Shown here: positions 33,169 through 40,759 of the stretch, one piece after another | Layout: the number at the start of each line of letters is the position of its first letter | Numbering within the stretch: the stretch's first letter is position 1 | Source: Elusimicrobiota bacterium | GTDB lineage: Bacteria; Elusimicrobiota; Elusimicrobia; UBA1565 | Direction: 5' to 3' | Assembly (NCBI GenBank): GCA_016218495.1 | Contig: JACRDU010000148.1 | Coordinates: 1-46,693 of the forward strand | DNA length: 46,693 nucleotides | Made by a program: the position numbers and the translations under genes | The notes under the pieces: model-generated | What the model saw: the letters and a program-made list of their open reading frames with translations, nothing else | What the model was told of the DNA's origin: nothing | Database searches by the model: none

Positions 33169-33193
33169 CCCTAAGCGGCGGAGGAATTGAAGG

Positions 33194-34528
33194 CTAGCCC
33201 AGCAGAGCCCGCCAGGCCCCGCGCAGGGCCTTCGCACGCGCGGCGTTCCAGGACGCCTCTGCCCCGGCCTCGCGCGCGTTCTCGGCGAAGCCGGGCTTGC
33301 CGGGCGAGCCCAGGTACTCCGGCAGCTCCACGGCGGCCGCCCGGCCCTGCCCGTCCTTGCGCGCCCCTTCGGCCACGCGCCGGTAGGCCTCGCGGAAGGG
33401 CACGCCCTTCTTGACCATGTCCAGGGCCCGGTGCGTGGCCATCAGGTCGCCGGTCACCGCGGCGCGGCAGCGCGCGGCGTCGACGACGAGGGCGCCGGCC
33501 AGGCGCTGGGTCATGTCGAGCATGGAGGCCGCCGCGTCGAGGGCGGCGAAGAGCGGGGCCTTGGCCAGCTGGAAGTCGCGGTGGTAGCCCGAGGTGGAGG
33601 GCCCGGCCGTGAAGGCCTGGGACAGCCAGCCGGGGAACTGCGCGGCGCGGGCCCGCAGGAGCTCGGCCACGTCGGGGTTGCGCTTCTGGGGCATGATGGA
33701 GGAGCCCGTGGTGAACTCGGGGCGCAGCTTCACGAAGCCGAATTCGGCGGTGGCGAAGAGGCACAGGTCCCCGGCCAGCACGCCCAGGTCCTTGGCCGTC
33801 AGGGCCAGTGCCGAGATGACGGCCGCGTCCAGGCGCGGGCGGCAGGTCTGGACCCGCAGGGTGTTGCGCTGCACGCGCGAGAACCCGAGCAGGCGCGCCG
33901 TCAGCTTCCGGTCGAGCTTGAGCGGCACGCCGTAGCCCGCCGCGCTGCCCAGAGGGCAGGCGTCGGCCTCGGCATAGGCGTGGCGCAGGGTGCGGGCGGC
34001 GTCGAGCAAGGCCTCGGCGTGGCTGCCCGCCCAATGCCCCAGCGTCGTCGGCATGGCGCGCTGCAGATGGGTGTAGCCCGGCATCAGCACGCCGGCGTTC
34101 TTCTTCGCGAATGCGTTCCAGGCCGAGGCCGCCTCCGCCGCGGCGGCATGGAGGTCCAGGAGCCGGTCGAGGATGTAGAGGCGCAGGTCGGTCTGCACCT
34201 GGTCGTTTCGCGAGCGCCCGGCGTGGACGCGCTTGCCCAGGTCCCCCAGGGACTCCGTCAAGCGCTGCTCGACGGCGGTGTGGATGTCCTCCTGCTCGGG
34301 GAGGATTCTGAAGGAGCCGTCCGCCAGGAGCCTCTTGAGCTCGGCGCGGATGGCCTTCCACTCCGCCGGGGTCAGCAGCCCCAGCTTGACCAGGCCTTTC
34401 GCGTGCGCCAGGGTGCCGTACACCTCGTAGGGCAGCAGCCGCCTGTCGAGGACCGGGTCTTCCCCCACCGTGAAGCGCTGAACCGCCTCGTCGAGGGTCT
34501 GCCCGTTCACCTGCCAGAGCTTGCTCAC
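33194..34528 (-). CDS. argH: Argininosuccinate lyase
   Basis: 444 residues from a GTG start that overlaps the argE stop (GTGA). It splits argininosuccinate into arginine and fumarate, the last step of arginine synthesis. The fumarase/aspartase superfamily signature GSSIMPQKRNPD is at about 270-282, with the flexible-loop catalytic Ser. Other conserved parts: EDIHTAVEQRLTE, HAGRSRNDQVQTDLRLY, GYTHLQRAMPTTLGHW (general-base His region), and SAAGYGVPLKLDR. Length is slightly below the common 455-470, mainly at the C-terminus, which here ends with SPGKPGFAENAREAGAEASWNAARAKALRGAWRALLG. It is the last gene of the arg operon; the next gene downstream starts 37 bases on with what looks like its own promoter. 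Confidence 0.95.
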   Translation of the reverse strand: MSKLWQVNGQTLDEAVQRFTVGEDPVLDRRLLPYEVYGTLAHAKGLVKLGLLTPAEWKAIRAELKRLLADGSFRILPEQEDIHTAVEQRLTESLGDLGKRVHAGRSRNDQVQTDLRLYILDRLLDLHAAAAEAASAWNAFAKKNAGVLMPGYTHLQRAMPTTLGHWAGSHAEALLDAARTLRHAYAEADACPLGSAAGYGVPLKLDRKLTARLLGFSRVQRNTLRVQTCRPRLDAAVISALALTAKDLGVLAGDLCLFATAEFGFVKLRPEFTTGSSIMPQKRNPDVAELLRARAAQFPGWLSQAFTAGPSTSGYHRDFQLAKAPLFAALDAAASMLDMTQRLAGALVVDAARCRAAVTGDLMATHRALDMVKKGVPFREAYRRVAEGARKDGQGRAAAVELPEYLGSPGKPGFAENAREAGAEASWNAARAKALRGAWRALLG

Positions 34529-35583
34529 GCCGCCCCCGCCAGCTCGAAATATCCCCTGATGAGCCTCTCATAGAAGCCGACGCCTTCGAGAAGTTCGGAC
34601 ACCTCCAGGTATTCGTCAGGCGTGTGGGAGCGCCGGGAATCGCCGGGGCCGACCTTCACGGCGGGGAGTCCCTTCAAATAGGCCCAGTCCGAGACGGTGG
34701 GTGAGCCGAACGGCTCCCGGCCGCCCGCCGCCACGGCGGCCAGCACGACGGGATGTGAGGGCGCGGTGTCGACGGCCGTGAGCCTCTGCGAGCGCACCGA
34801 GACGGTCCCTTCTACGCGGCCTTTGACCAGGCCGACGAGCTCCTCGGGGGCGTAGGCCGGCGTGGTGCGGATGTCGACGACGAGCTTGCAGCGGTCGGGG
34901 ATGACGTTGTGGCGCTCCCCGCCGTGGATCTGGGTGACCTGCAGGCTGGGCAGGCCCAGCGCGGGATGGGAGCGGTCGAAGGTGATGCCCTCAAGGGCCA
35001 GGACGTCCCGCGCCGCCTTGGATACGGCGTTCTCCCCCCCGCCCCAGGCGGCGTGGGCCGCGCGGCCCCGGGCGGTGACCTCGAGGATGAGCAGGCCCTT
35101 CTGCGCCACAGCGGGCGCGAGGCCCGTCGGCTCGCCGATGACGGCGGCGTCGGGCTTGGGCAGGTGGGGCAGGACCTCGGCGATGCCGCTGTTGGTGGTC
35201 TCCTCTTCGCAGGAGGCGGACAGCACGACGGTGCCCTTCGGCGCGCCCTTGCCGAAGGCGGCGGCCGCGCCCAGGACCATCGCGCTCAGACAGCCCTTCG
35301 CGTCGTTGGACCCGCGCCCGTAGACCCGTCCGTCCTTGAGCAGGCCCTCGAGGGCCGGCACGGTCCAGCCTTCTCCCACCGGGACGGTGTCGAGGTGGGA
35401 GCTGAGCAGCAAGGTCGGCCCCCCCGAACCCAGCACGGCATAGACGCTGCGCCCCACCCGCTCCGGGGCCCAGCCCAGCGCCTTGAGCTCCGCCTCCAAG
35501 AGCGACGCCGCGGCCTCCTCCTTCCCGGACTCGGAAGGGGTGGCGACGAGGCGGCGCAGCAGGGAGACGGCGTCGCAGCTCAC
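34525..35583 (-). CDS. argE: M20-family N-acyl-ornithine/N-acyl-citrulline deacylase (ArgE-like)
   Basis: 352 residues from a GTG start inside the argB stop (GTGA). Zinc-dependent amidohydrolase of the M20 family. Metal and catalytic residues are visible: SSHLDTVPVGEGW (His and catalytic Asp), GRGSNDAKGCLSAM (bridging Asp), SASCEEETTNSG (catalytic Glu-Glu), GEPTGL (Glu), and DSRRSHTPDEYL (last His). The dimerisation lid domain sits in the middle (KGLLILEVTARGRAAHAAWG to about 280). In a pathway with ordinary OTCase the enzyme would act on acetylornithine. Here the neighbouring carbamoyltransferase looks like the N-acyl-ornithine type, so I expect acetylcitrulline or succinylcitrulline as substrate. 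LysK-type activity on a LysW carrier is less likely because no lysW is seen. Confidence 0.88.
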   Translation of the reverse strand: MSCDAVSLLRRLVATPSESGKEEAAASLLEAELKALGWAPERVGRSVYAVLGSGGPTLLLSSHLDTVPVGEGWTVPALEGLLKDGRVYGRGSNDAKGCLSAMVLGAAAAFGKGAPKGTVVLSASCEEETTNSGIAEVLPHLPKPDAAVIGEPTGLAPAVAQKGLLILEVTARGRAAHAAWGGGENAVSKAARDVLALEGITFDRSHPALGLPSLQVTQIHGGERHNVIPDRCKLVVDIRTTPAYAPEELVGLVKGRVEGTVSVRSQRLTAVDTAPSHPVVLAAVAAGGREPFGSPTVSDWAYLKGLPAVKVGPGDSRRSHTPDEYLEVSELLEGVGFYERLIRGYFELAGAA

Positions 35584-36518
35584 GCCGGCACGGGCTCCTT
35601 GGACAGCTCCGCCCGGTACGCCTCGCTCTCGCGGCTCTCGACGATCATCGTCCCGCAGCCGGCGTTCGTGAAGACCTCGAGCAGGAGGCCCGAGCGGCGC
35701 AGCCCGCTGATTACATGGGTCCGCCGCACCCCTCCGCGCAGGGCCGCCACGCAGGCCTGGACCTTCGGGAGCATCCCGCCCCGGACCGAGCCGTCGCCGC
35801 ACAGGTCCAGGACCTCGGCGGCGTCGGCGTGGCTGACCAAAGTCCGCGGATCGGAGGCGTCCCGCAGCAGGCCGTCGGTGTCGGTCATGACGATGAGCTT
35901 CTCAGCCCTGAGGGCCTGGGCCACGGCCGAGGCCAGGGTGTCGGCGTTGAGGTTGAGGACCTGCCCTTGCGCGTCGGCCACCAGCGGGGCCACCACGGGC
36001 AGCAGGCCCTGCGCCAGCATCCCCTCCAGCAGCGGGCAGTCCACCGTCTCGACGTCGCCCACCAGGCCGTAGTCGACCTCGACGGGCTCGGCGCCCGCTT
36101 CGGGCGCCACGCGCATCGGGCCGCGCCGGCGCGCCACGACGAGGCCGGCGTCCACGCCGGAGAGCCCCAGCGCCTTTACGCCCTGGCCGCGCAGCGCGGC
36201 CACCAGGTCCATGTTGACGCTGCCGCCGCAGGTCATCTTGACGACCTCGAGGGTAGCCGCGTCGGTCACCCGGCGTCCGGCCACCAGCTTGGGCTCCAGG
36301 CCCAGCGCCTTCGAGAGGCTGGTGGCCTGCGGCCCGCCGCCGTGGACCAGCACGACGCGGATGCCGAAGTGGTGCAGGCAGGCTACGTCGGCGGCCAGGC
36401 CCTGGCGCAGGTCGGGGCGCGACAGCACGGCCCCGCCGGCCTTCACGACGAAGGTCTTTCCTTTATAGAGGCGCAGATAGGGCATCGCCTGGTAGAGCGT
36501 CACGGGCTGGTCGGTCAT
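35580..36518 (-). CDS. argB: N-acetylglutamate kinase
   Basis: 312 residues from the ATG at 36518, which overlaps the carbamoyltransferase stop (ATGA) and has GGAGGA 6 bases upstream. Phosphorylates N-acetylglutamate (or a close acyl analogue). Amino-acid kinase motifs: VVKAGGAVLS (residues 24-33), VLVHGGGPQATSL (about 55), GGSVNMDLVAALRG, LNLNADTLASAVAQAL, and GGMLPKVQACVAALRGGVRRTHVISG. The C-terminus adds FTNAGCGTMIVESRESEAYRAELS beyond the usual GT end. There is no fused GNAT (acetylglutamate synthase) domain, unlike the bifunctional enzyme of Xanthomonas. N-acyl-ornithine carbamoylation bypasses ArgJ recycling, so a synthase must exist elsewhere. Confidence 0.92.
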   Translation of the reverse strand: MTDQPVTLYQAMPYLRLYKGKTFVVKAGGAVLSRPDLRQGLAADVACLHHFGIRVVLVHGGGPQATSLSKALGLEPKLVAGRRVTDAATLEVVKMTCGGSVNMDLVAALRGQGVKALGLSGVDAGLVVARRRGPMRVAPEAGAEPVEVDYGLVGDVETVDCPLLEGMLAQGLLPVVAPLVADAQGQVLNLNADTLASAVAQALRAEKLIVMTDTDGLLRDASDPRTLVSHADAAEVLDLCGDGSVRGGMLPKVQACVAALRGGVRRTHVISGLRRSGLLLEVFTNAGCGTMIVESRESEAYRAELSKEPVPA

Positions 36519-37540
36519 TGTCTTCCTCCAAGGAGCGTCAAAAGCAGGGCCTTCGCGGTATGCAGCCGGTTCTCGGCCTGGTCGATGACCACCGAGGCCG
36601 GCGAATCCAGCACGGCGTCGTCGACGACGAGGTTGCGCCGGACCGGCAGGCAGTGCATGAGAACGGCCGAATCGGTCCGCGCCATCTTGGCGGCGCCGAT
36701 GCGCCATTGGTCGCGGAACGCGCCGTCCTGCGGCGGCGGGGTCCCATATGACTCCAACGAACCCCAGGACTTGGCGTAGACGACGCCGGCCCCTTCGAAG
36801 GCCGACGCCTGGTCGTCTGTGACGGTGACCGTGCGGCCCTGGCGGGCCGCCTCGGCCCGGCACCAGGACATCACTTCCGGGTCGAGGTCGTAGCCGGCAG
36901 GCCTGCAGATGGTCAGGTCCATCCCGGCGATGACGGCGGCCTGCGCGGCGGAATGCGGGACGGCCAGCGGCAAGGCCTTGATGTGCGGCGCCCAGGCCAG
37001 CACGAACTTCCTGCCCGCCCCGGCGGCCTTCTCCTGAAGGGTCATCAGGTCGGCCAGCCCCTGGCAGGGATGCCCCATCGCCGACTCGAGGCTCACCACC
37101 GGGACGGTCGAGGCCCTGCGGAAGGCGCTCAGCCACGGCTCGGCCTTGTCCTCGGCCCAGACCGTCCCGGCAGGGAAGGCCCGGAGCGCCAGGAGGTCGC
37201 AGTAGCGGGCGAGGACGGCCACGGATTCCTTGAGGTGCTCCGACGCCGCCCCGTCCATGACGGCGCCCTCGCGCCACTCCATGTTCCATGTCCCGTTGCC
37301 GAAGTGCAGGGTCACGGGATGGGCTCCCAGCGAGGAGGCGGCCACCTGAAAGGAGGCCTGGGTCCTCAGCGAGGGGTTCATGAAGCAGAGCCCGACGGAG
37401 CGGCCCTCGAGGGGCCGGCTGCGCAGCGGGCGGCGCTTGAGCTGGAGCGCAAGCTGGGTCAGTTCCAGCGCCGCCTCCGCCCCCCAGTCACGGAGGTCGA
37501 CGAAGTCCCTGGGCCGGGCGGGGGCGCTGACGGCCGTCAC
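36515..37540 (-). CDS. argF': N-acyl-ornithine carbamoyltransferase (AOTCase/SOTCase type)
   Basis: 341 residues from a GTG overlapping the argD stop (GTGA). The carbamoyl-phosphate site reads FMNPSLRTQASF (residues 53-64), the N-P-S-x-R-T form of acetyl- and succinyl-ornithine carbamoyltransferases, not the S-T-R-T of ordinary OTCase. Further family-specific segments are WNMEWREGAVMDG with EHLKESVAVLARYCDLLALRAF, AWAPHIKALPLAVPHS, VVYAKSWGSL, and MHCLPVRRNLVVDDAVLDSPASVVIDQAENRLH near 290-325. From memory the WAPH...LPxAVP and HCLPVRRN parts are nearer the Bacteroides succinylornithine enzyme, while AENRLH is nearer the Xanthomonas acetylornithine enzyme. The acyl group is therefore undecided. 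Product: N-acyl-citrulline. Confidence 0.88.
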   Translation of the reverse strand: MTAVSAPARPRDFVDLRDWGAEAALELTQLALQLKRRPLRSRPLEGRSVGLCFMNPSLRTQASFQVAASSLGAHPVTLHFGNGTWNMEWREGAVMDGAASEHLKESVAVLARYCDLLALRAFPAGTVWAEDKAEPWLSAFRRASTVPVVSLESAMGHPCQGLADLMTLQEKAAGAGRKFVLAWAPHIKALPLAVPHSAAQAAVIAGMDLTICRPAGYDLDPEVMSWCRAEAARQGRTVTVTDDQASAFEGAGVVYAKSWGSLESYGTPPPQDGAFRDQWRIGAAKMARTDSAVLMHCLPVRRNLVVDDAVLDSPASVVIDQAENRLHTAKALLLTLLGGRQ

Positions 37541-38691
37541 TTGAAGCTCTTCACGGCGGCCGCCAGCTCGTCGACCTCGGCCTCGCCCAAAGTCAGGGGA
37601 GGCAGGAGGCGCAGCACATTGGGGTCCTCGGAGAGGCCGGTGAGGATGCGCCGCTCGAGGAGATGGTCCCTGAGCTCGCGCGCCGGCCGGTCGAGGACGA
37701 GCCCCAGCAGCAGGCCCTTGCCCCGGATTTCCTTGAGGAACGGCGACTTGAGGCGCTCGCGGAACAGGGCCTCGAGGCGCCTGGCCTGGGTCCACAGGCG
37801 GCCCTTGAGGAGGGTCTTCACGGTCGCCTCGACGGCGGCGGCCGCCAGCGGCCCTCCGCCGAATGTCGAGCCCAGCGCCCCCGGTTCCAGCTTGCGCACC
37901 AGCTCCGGAGCGATGACGATGGCTCCGCAGGGGACGCCCGAGGCCAGCGCCTTGGCGAAGGTCTGGATGCCCGGCGCGGCGTGGAAGGCCTGGGCCGCCG
38001 TCGGGGCCCCCAGGCGTCCGAGGCCGGTCTGCACCTCGTCGAAGATGAGCACGGCCCCCGCCTTGCGGCAGAGCTTCTCGAGGCCCTTGAGGTAGCCTTT
38101 GGGCGGCATGATGACGCCGGACATGCTCTGCACCGGCTCCAGGATGAAGGCGGCCGCCTCCTTGGTCAGGGCGGCCTTGGCGGCCTTGAGGTCGCCGAAG
38201 CGTACATGGACGGTGTCGGAGGCGGCCCCGGTCATGGCGTGCTTGTACTTGGCGATGCCGGTGGCGGCCAGCGAACCGGCGGTGCGGCCGTGGAAGGAGC
38301 CGTAGGTCGACACGACCTTAGGCCGTCCCGTGACGAGCCGGGCCACGCGCATCGCCGCCTCGTTGGCCTCGGTGCCCGAGTTGCAGAAGAACACCTGCGC
38401 GCCCGGGCGGCGGCAGAACCGCACCAGGGCTTCGGCGGCGCGGGAGCGGACCTGGGAGTAGACGAGGTTCGAGTAGAAGAGCAGGGTATCGGCCTGGCCG
38501 CGCACGGCGTCGACCACCGGCTTCGGGCAATGGCCCAAGAGCGCCACGGCGTGTCCGCCGTAGAGGTCGAGGTAGCGCCCGCCGTCCTCGTCGAAGACGA
38601 AGTGGCCCTTGCCGCCCTTGAGCACGAACGGGAAGCGCCCGTAGGTCGGCAGCACGAACCGGTCTTCATGCGACATCATCTCTGTTTTCAC
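37537..38691 (-). CDS. argD: N-acetylornithine aminotransferase (class III)
   Basis: 384 residues from a GTG at 38691 overlapping the argC stop (GTGA); the nearby ATG at about 38676 would break the overlap pattern. Class-III PLP enzyme that makes N-acyl-ornithine from the semialdehyde with glutamate. Seen: YLDLYGGHAVALLGHCPKPV, NSGTEANEAAMRVAR (phosphate-binding loop, about 104), YGSFHGRTAGSLAATG, ILEPVQSMSGV, VLIFDEVQTGLGRLG (ring Asp), and QTFAKALASGVPCG with the PLP Lys near 243. The family also contains LysJ and GABA or ornithine aminotransferases; the operon decides for arginine synthesis. The length is usual for ArgD (about 390). Confidence 0.93.
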   Translation of the reverse strand: MKTEMMSHEDRFVLPTYGRFPFVLKGGKGHFVFDEDGGRYLDLYGGHAVALLGHCPKPVVDAVRGQADTLLFYSNLVYSQVRSRAAEALVRFCRRPGAQVFFCNSGTEANEAAMRVARLVTGRPKVVSTYGSFHGRTAGSLAATGIAKYKHAMTGAASDTVHVRFGDLKAAKAALTKEAAAFILEPVQSMSGVIMPPKGYLKGLEKLCRKAGAVLIFDEVQTGLGRLGAPTAAQAFHAAPGIQTFAKALASGVPCGAIVIAPELVRKLEPGALGSTFGGGPLAAAAVEATVKTLLKGRLWTQARRLEALFRERLKSPFLKEIRGKGLLLGLVLDRPARELRDHLLERRILTGLSEDPNVLRLLPPLTLGEAEVDELAAAVKSFK

Positions 38692-39710
38692 GGATATATC
38701 CCCGGGAAGCGGAGTCCTTCCGCCTCGTCGAAACCCAGCATGAGATTGAGGTTCTGCACGGCCTGGCCCGCGGCGCCCTTGACCAGGTTGTCGAGGGCGG
38801 CGATGACGACGGCGCGGCGGCCCTCCATGCGCACATGGATGTCGCAGTGGTTCGAGCCGGTGACGGCGTTGAGCTCGGGCGGGGCATCGAGCAGCCGCAC
38901 GAACGCGGCTCCCTCATAGGCATCCTCGAAGGCGGACCGGAGCCTGGCATCGGTCCAATCCGAGGAGAGCTCGAGGTTGGTGACCGAGTATATCCCCCGC
39001 ACGAACGGGCCGGAGACGGCCGTCAGCGCCAGGCCGATCTCTCCGCCGAGCCGGCCGAGCAGCTGCTCGACCTCGGGCGCGTGCTGGTGCGAGAGCGGCT
39101 TGTAGGCGCGCACATTTCCCTCACGCAGCGGATGGTGGGTCGTCGCCGACGGCTTCACGCCGGAGCCCGACGAGCCGGTGATGGCGGTGACCGCGGCCGT
39201 GGCCTTCACGCCGGCCTTGGCCAGGGGCCCGAGGCTGAGCGCCGCGGCCGTGGCGATGCAGCCCGGGTTGGAGACGAGCCCCGCGCCGCGGACGGCGGCG
39301 GCGTCGAGCTCCGGGAGGCCGTAGGCGAAGCGCCCGAGCAGGGCGGGCGCCGCGTGCCTGCGCCCGTACCACAGCGGATAGAGGGCGGCGTCCCTCAGGC
39401 GGAAGTCCCCCGACAGGTCGACCAGCTTTAGGCCCGGGGCCTTCTGCAGCAGCGCCGGCGCCAGCTCCATGGCCTCGCCGTGCCCGCCGGCCAAGAACAA
39501 GGCGTCCAGCCCCTCCGGCTCGGCGGCCGGCAGGAAGCTCAGCGCGCTCAGCCCGCGCAGGTGGGGATGGGCCGAGTGCAGCGGCTCGCCGGCGTGCGAG
39601 TTCGACGCGGCCTGGACCAGTTCGAAGCGCGGGTGCTGGAGCAGGATGCGCACCAGCTCGCCGCCCGTGAACCCCGCCGCCCCGGCCACGCCGACGCGCA
39701 GCTTCGTCAC
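38688..39710 (-). CDS. argC: N-acetyl-gamma-glutamyl-phosphate reductase
   Basis: 340 residues from a GTG at 39710 overlapping the P-loop gene's stop (GTGA). NADPH-dependent reduction of N-acyl-glutamyl phosphate to the semialdehyde. Seen: Rossmann start LRVGVAGAAGFTGGELVRILLQHP, LAGGHGEAMELAP, LVDLSGDFRL, YGLPEL, and the active-site Cys in GLVSNPGCIATAAALSLGPL near 148. ITGSSGSGVKPSATTHHP and NVRAYKPLSHQHAPEVEQ follow as in type-1 ArgC. The end LVKGAAGQAVQNLNLMLGFDE is the family's conserved C-terminal helix. Full length, no anomalies. argC, argB and argD together give N-acyl-ornithine. Confidence 0.94.
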   Translation of the reverse strand: MTKLRVGVAGAAGFTGGELVRILLQHPRFELVQAASNSHAGEPLHSAHPHLRGLSALSFLPAAEPEGLDALFLAGGHGEAMELAPALLQKAPGLKLVDLSGDFRLRDAALYPLWYGRRHAAPALLGRFAYGLPELDAAAVRGAGLVSNPGCIATAAALSLGPLAKAGVKATAAVTAITGSSGSGVKPSATTHHPLREGNVRAYKPLSHQHAPEVEQLLGRLGGEIGLALTAVSGPFVRGIYSVTNLELSSDWTDARLRSAFEDAYEGAAFVRLLDAPPELNAVTGSNHCDIHVRMEGRRAVVIAALDNLVKGAAGQAVQNLNLMLGFDEAEGLRFPGIYP

Positions 39711-40759
39711 GCCACCACCGCCGGCCAGAGCAGGTCCTCGACCGCGGCGCCGAGCGCCTCCGGGTCGAGCCGGGCGTTCAGGGCCGGGACGCCGATGCGG
39801 CCCTCCACGAAGTCCTTGCCCACGGCGTTGTCCGTGGCCGGCCCCGAGATCACGTGCACCGGCAGCTTGAAGTGGTTCTTGTAGAGCTCGGCGCAGCCCC
39901 AGGCCGCCACCGGGTCGGTGGCGCAGAGCACGTGCGCCGTCCCGGCCGCCATCAGCTCCTTGTCCTGCAGGATGGCCTGGACCCCGTACTCGCCCATGAT
40001 GCCGTCCCCGAGCTCCACGACCAGGCAGTCCGGCTTCTCCTTGTTGAGGGCGTTGATGAGGCCCTTGGAGACCCGGACCGCCACCGCCTCGGAGGTCGAG
40101 GCGCAGCCGGCGTCGGTGAAGCTCAGGCTCAGCGCGGCGCCGCGGTCGTTCATGCCCAAAGTGTCGCGCAGCAGAGAGACGCCGGTGAGCTTGGCGGCCG
40201 CCACCTTGCGGCCGCGCCGGGAGAGGACGCGGATGATCTCGCAGCAGGCCGAGGTCTTGCCGGCCTGCATGCAGGAGCCCGCCACATACACGATGGGGGC
40301 CGAGGGGTCGAGGGTATCGGCCCACGGCACGGCGTTGTCGCGGATGGTGGCCGGCACGCCGGTGCGCTCGCCGAGGTACGGGAAGCTCAGCACGACGCCG
40401 AGCACCTCCGCCTGGAGCGGCTTGCCGAGCTCGGGGTTCCCGGCCGTGCAGCGGCCGATGACGCCCCCGAGGTTGAGGATGTCGAGCTTGTCGCCGACAT
40501 GGACCCTGTCGGGCACGACGCCGGCGTAGCCGCGCAGCGCCCGGCGCGAGCCGAGCACGCCGGCCAGGATGTCGCCGTCGTTGAGGGGGGTCATGCGCCC
40601 GTGCAGGTCCTCCACGGAGTTGTAGGTGCTCTTGGTGCCGATGACACGCACGGCGACGACGATGCCCTCCTGGGCCGGGATCTCGGGGGAGAGCAGGGCC
40701 TCGCGGGCGACCTTGGCGTTCTTGGTGGTCGAGGCGATCTTGTCGAAGACGACCTTCAT
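39707..40759 (-). CDS. Unrecognised P-loop protein encoded inside the arg operon
   Basis: 350 residues. I do not know a function. The ATG at 40759 overlaps the argG stop (ATGA) and its own TGA overlaps the argC start, so it is an integral member of the operon. The N-terminal third (MKVVFDKIASTTKNAKVAREALL, GTKSTYNSVEDLHGRM, GDILAGVLGSRRALRGYAG, VGDKLDILNLGGVIGRCT) looks like a beta-rich domain. The second part is a P-loop NTPase fold: IVYVAGSCMQAGKTSACCEIIRVL with Walker A near 160-169, VAAAKLTGVSLLRDTLGMNDRG as a switch-like segment, and DCLVVELGDGIMGEYG near 250 as the Walker B region. This layout recalls SIMIBI-type enzymes such as dethiobiotin synthetase or MobB. It contains several Cys. 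A regulator, chaperone or ATP-using enzyme of arginine synthesis are all possible. Confidence 0.85.
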   Translation of the reverse strand: MKVVFDKIASTTKNAKVAREALLSPEIPAQEGIVVAVRVIGTKSTYNSVEDLHGRMTPLNDGDILAGVLGSRRALRGYAGVVPDRVHVGDKLDILNLGGVIGRCTAGNPELGKPLQAEVLGVVLSFPYLGERTGVPATIRDNAVPWADTLDPSAPIVYVAGSCMQAGKTSACCEIIRVLSRRGRKVAAAKLTGVSLLRDTLGMNDRGAALSLSFTDAGCASTSEAVAVRVSKGLINALNKEKPDCLVVELGDGIMGEYGVQAILQDKELMAAGTAHVLCATDPVAAWGCAELYKNHFKLPVHVISGPATDNAVGKDFVEGRIGVPALNARLDPEALGAAVEDLLWPAVVA

